Assembly (NCBI RefSeq): GCF_004341625.1
Contig: NZ_SLZG01000007.1
Coordinates: 1-64,000 of the forward strand
Origin: Rhizobium sp. BK376
GTDB lineage: Bacteria > Pseudomonadota > Alphaproteobacteria > Rhizobiales > Rhizobiaceae
Reading direction: 5' to 3'
Length of the DNA: 64,000 nucleotides
The translations under genes and the position numbers were made by a program. Below, piece by piece: positions 62,867 to 64,000 of this stretch. The notes below the pieces were generated by a model that made no database searches, was not told the DNA's origin, and saw nothing but the letters and a program-made list of their open reading frames with translations. Within the stretch, counting starts at the first letter, position 1. Each line of letters begins with the position of its first letter.

Positions 62867-64000
62867 CTAGTCCTTCGGACGGGGAAAGCCGACCTGGACC
62901 AGAAAGCCGCCTTCCGCGCGATTTTGCAATTGTAGAGACAGCCCTTGCCTGACGCATATGGCGTGGACGATCGCGAGCCCGAGACCCGTCCCCTCGCCGC
63001 CCGACGAGCCACGAAAGAAGCGCTCGGTCAATCGGGGCAATTCCTCGGCCGCGACACCAGGACCGTTGTCGGCAACGATGAGCAACGGATATGGGCCTCC
63101 TGTGACCGTCACGTCCACGGCGCCACCATTCGGCGTGTAGCGAACAGCATTGTCGACAAGGGTCTCGCACAATGTTTGCAAGTCGTCGAGATCGACACGC
63201 ACTCGGGCGTTCTCGGCGAGGCCCGAGAAGCCCAGGTCGACCTGCTTCTCTTCGGCAGATACCAGAAGTCCGGACACCACGTCTTTCACGACTTCGGAAA
63301 GGTCCAGCCACGCCGGTGTCGAGGCCGGATTCTGCCCTTCGTATCGGCTGATCTTCAAGAGCTTGTCGGTAAGAGCCGATACCCGTCGTGCACCTGCGCG
63401 AAGGTCTGTCAGGCGCTCTTCGAGATCGGCGCCGCGGTGCTGGGAAAGATTGCCGATCTGCAGGGTTAGCGCCGACAACGGCGTCCGCAGCTCGTGTGCC
63501 GCGTCCGACAAGAACATTTGCTGGCGGCGCAAGGCGACCCCCAGGCGTGAGATGAGCTCGTTCATGGAACGCACGAACGGCCAGACCTCTCTTGGCATTG
63601 TGCTGAGATCGAGCGGCTCGACATCGGTCGTCGCCTTGCGCGAAATCTCGTCGCCGAGGCGTTCGAGGCTCCGGAAGATCCGACCTGCTACCAAGGCCAC
63701 CAGCAGCCAAGAAAGAGGTATCGCGACAAGAAACGGAACTATCGCTCTTGCGGCAGCGTCTGCCGCAAGTTCCCGACGGACAACGACCTGCTGGGCGACC
63801 TGTACCGTCCGACCGGGTGTCACCAGGGAGAACACCCGCCATTGCCCGTTTCGGTCGGAGAACTCGGAAAAGCCGGTAGCCGGCTGATCGGGAATGACGA
63901 CCGATGGGTCTGACGTCTTTGCCGGGCGTCCATCGGCATAGGTCACCTCGATGACGTAGTCGTCCTCGCTGTCATGCGGCGGCAGCGCCGCCTCGCCCGA
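62867..64000 (-). CDS. Sensor histidine kinase, 5' end outside window
   Basis: At least 378 residues; the frame is open to the window edge, so the true start is missing. A helix (AIVPFLVAIPLSWLLVALVAG) follows a periplasmic part (TPGRTVQVAQQVVVRRELAAD). Then come HAMP, H-box DAAHELRTPLSALTLQIG, VDNAVRYT, DNGPGVA and GTGLGLAIVHA. It lies 85 bases upstream of the receiver-only regulator in the same direction, its likely partner. Confidence 0.9.
   Translation of the reverse strand, partial: SGEAALPPHDSEDDYVIEVTYADGRPAKTSDPSVVIPDQPATGFSEFSDRNGQWRVFSLVTPGRTVQVAQQVVVRRELAADAAARAIVPFLVAIPLSWLLVALVAGRIFRSLERLGDEISRKATTDVEPLDLSTMPREVWPFVRSMNELISRLGVALRRQQMFLSDAAHELRTPLSALTLQIGNLSQHRGADLEERLTDLRAGARRVSALTDKLLKISRYEGQNPASTPAWLDLSEVVKDVVSGLLVSAEEKQVDLGFSGLAENARVRVDLDDLQTLCETLVDNAVRYTPNGGAVDVTVTGGPYPLLIVADNGPGVAAEELPRLTERFFRGSSGGEGTGLGLAIVHAICVRQGLSLQLQNRAEGGFLVQVGFPRPKD

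Noticed and set aside
1..64000. CRISPR arrays, rRNA, intact insertion sequences
   Set aside because: No regularly spaced identical repeats, no rRNA-like sequence and no transposase or integrase motifs were found on reading.

Overview
The window reads as a chromosome or large-replicon segment of an alphaproteobacterium of the order Hyphomicrobiales (Rhizobium/Agrobacterium/Sinorhizobium type). The basis is moderately high GC, a DUF1217 flagellar-type protein, COG4705 and DUF1344 proteins, LexA boxes of the alphaproteobacterial GAAC-N7-GAAC form and a GGAAC-type general-stress promoter. No rRNA, tRNA, CRISPR array, intact insertion sequence or integrase was seen. The species cannot be fixed from sequence reading alone.

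Region by region. 0-8.3 kb is a decaying accessory stretch bracketed by two diverged direct repeats (167-288 and 8158-8278). It holds a LexA-boxed operon with two tandem SRAP (YedK/HMCES-like) genes, one with all four active-site residues and one with none. It also holds a frameshifted exonuclease III, stress and membrane proteins, two further broken genes and a second LexA-boxed cassette. 8.35-16.9 kb is a DNA-modification/defence island: a TetR remnant, a C5 methyltransferase, an HNH nuclease, unknown genes, a DUF429 protein, an HNH-RecQ helicase fusion broken by one base inside Walker A, and a phage-type Dam methyltransferase translated from a coupled leader ORF whose 5' region is duplicated in front of the next gene. 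17-20.4 kb carries two orphan flagellar-type genes (DUF1217 and a short FlgB/FlgC-like rod protein).

20.5-47.7 kb is an envelope block. It contains two COG4705 membrane proteins, an ATP-grasp protein, an RpiR-controlled ferric-iron/phosphonate-type ABC operon, a UppP-DedA pair, a MacB/FtsX-type export cluster, an operon with a Tat-signal isoaspartyl methyltransferase and a membrane spermidine-synthase-like protein, a Phd-PIN toxin-antitoxin pair, a family-25 glycosyltransferase, an OmpR-type two-component system, DUF599, PAP2 and DUF1344 proteins. A shared motif, CTTAC-N6-GTAAG, lies upstream of six of these transcription units, including the two-component genes themselves, and suggests one envelope-stress regulon.

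47.7-64 kb holds an MdtABC-like RND pump with its own two-component genes (an orphan regulator divergent from a regulator-kinase pair, sharing an AT-rich element with the pump promoter), a dual-specificity-type phosphatase, a NitT/TauT-type ABC transporter with two solute-binding proteins, and a dense signalling cluster: a TctE/TctD-like pair, a receiver-only regulator and a histidine kinase that runs off the window end.

Four genes in the first 16 kb are broken by single stops or one-base shifts. Either the region is under relaxed selection or the assembly has local errors; reads would decide.
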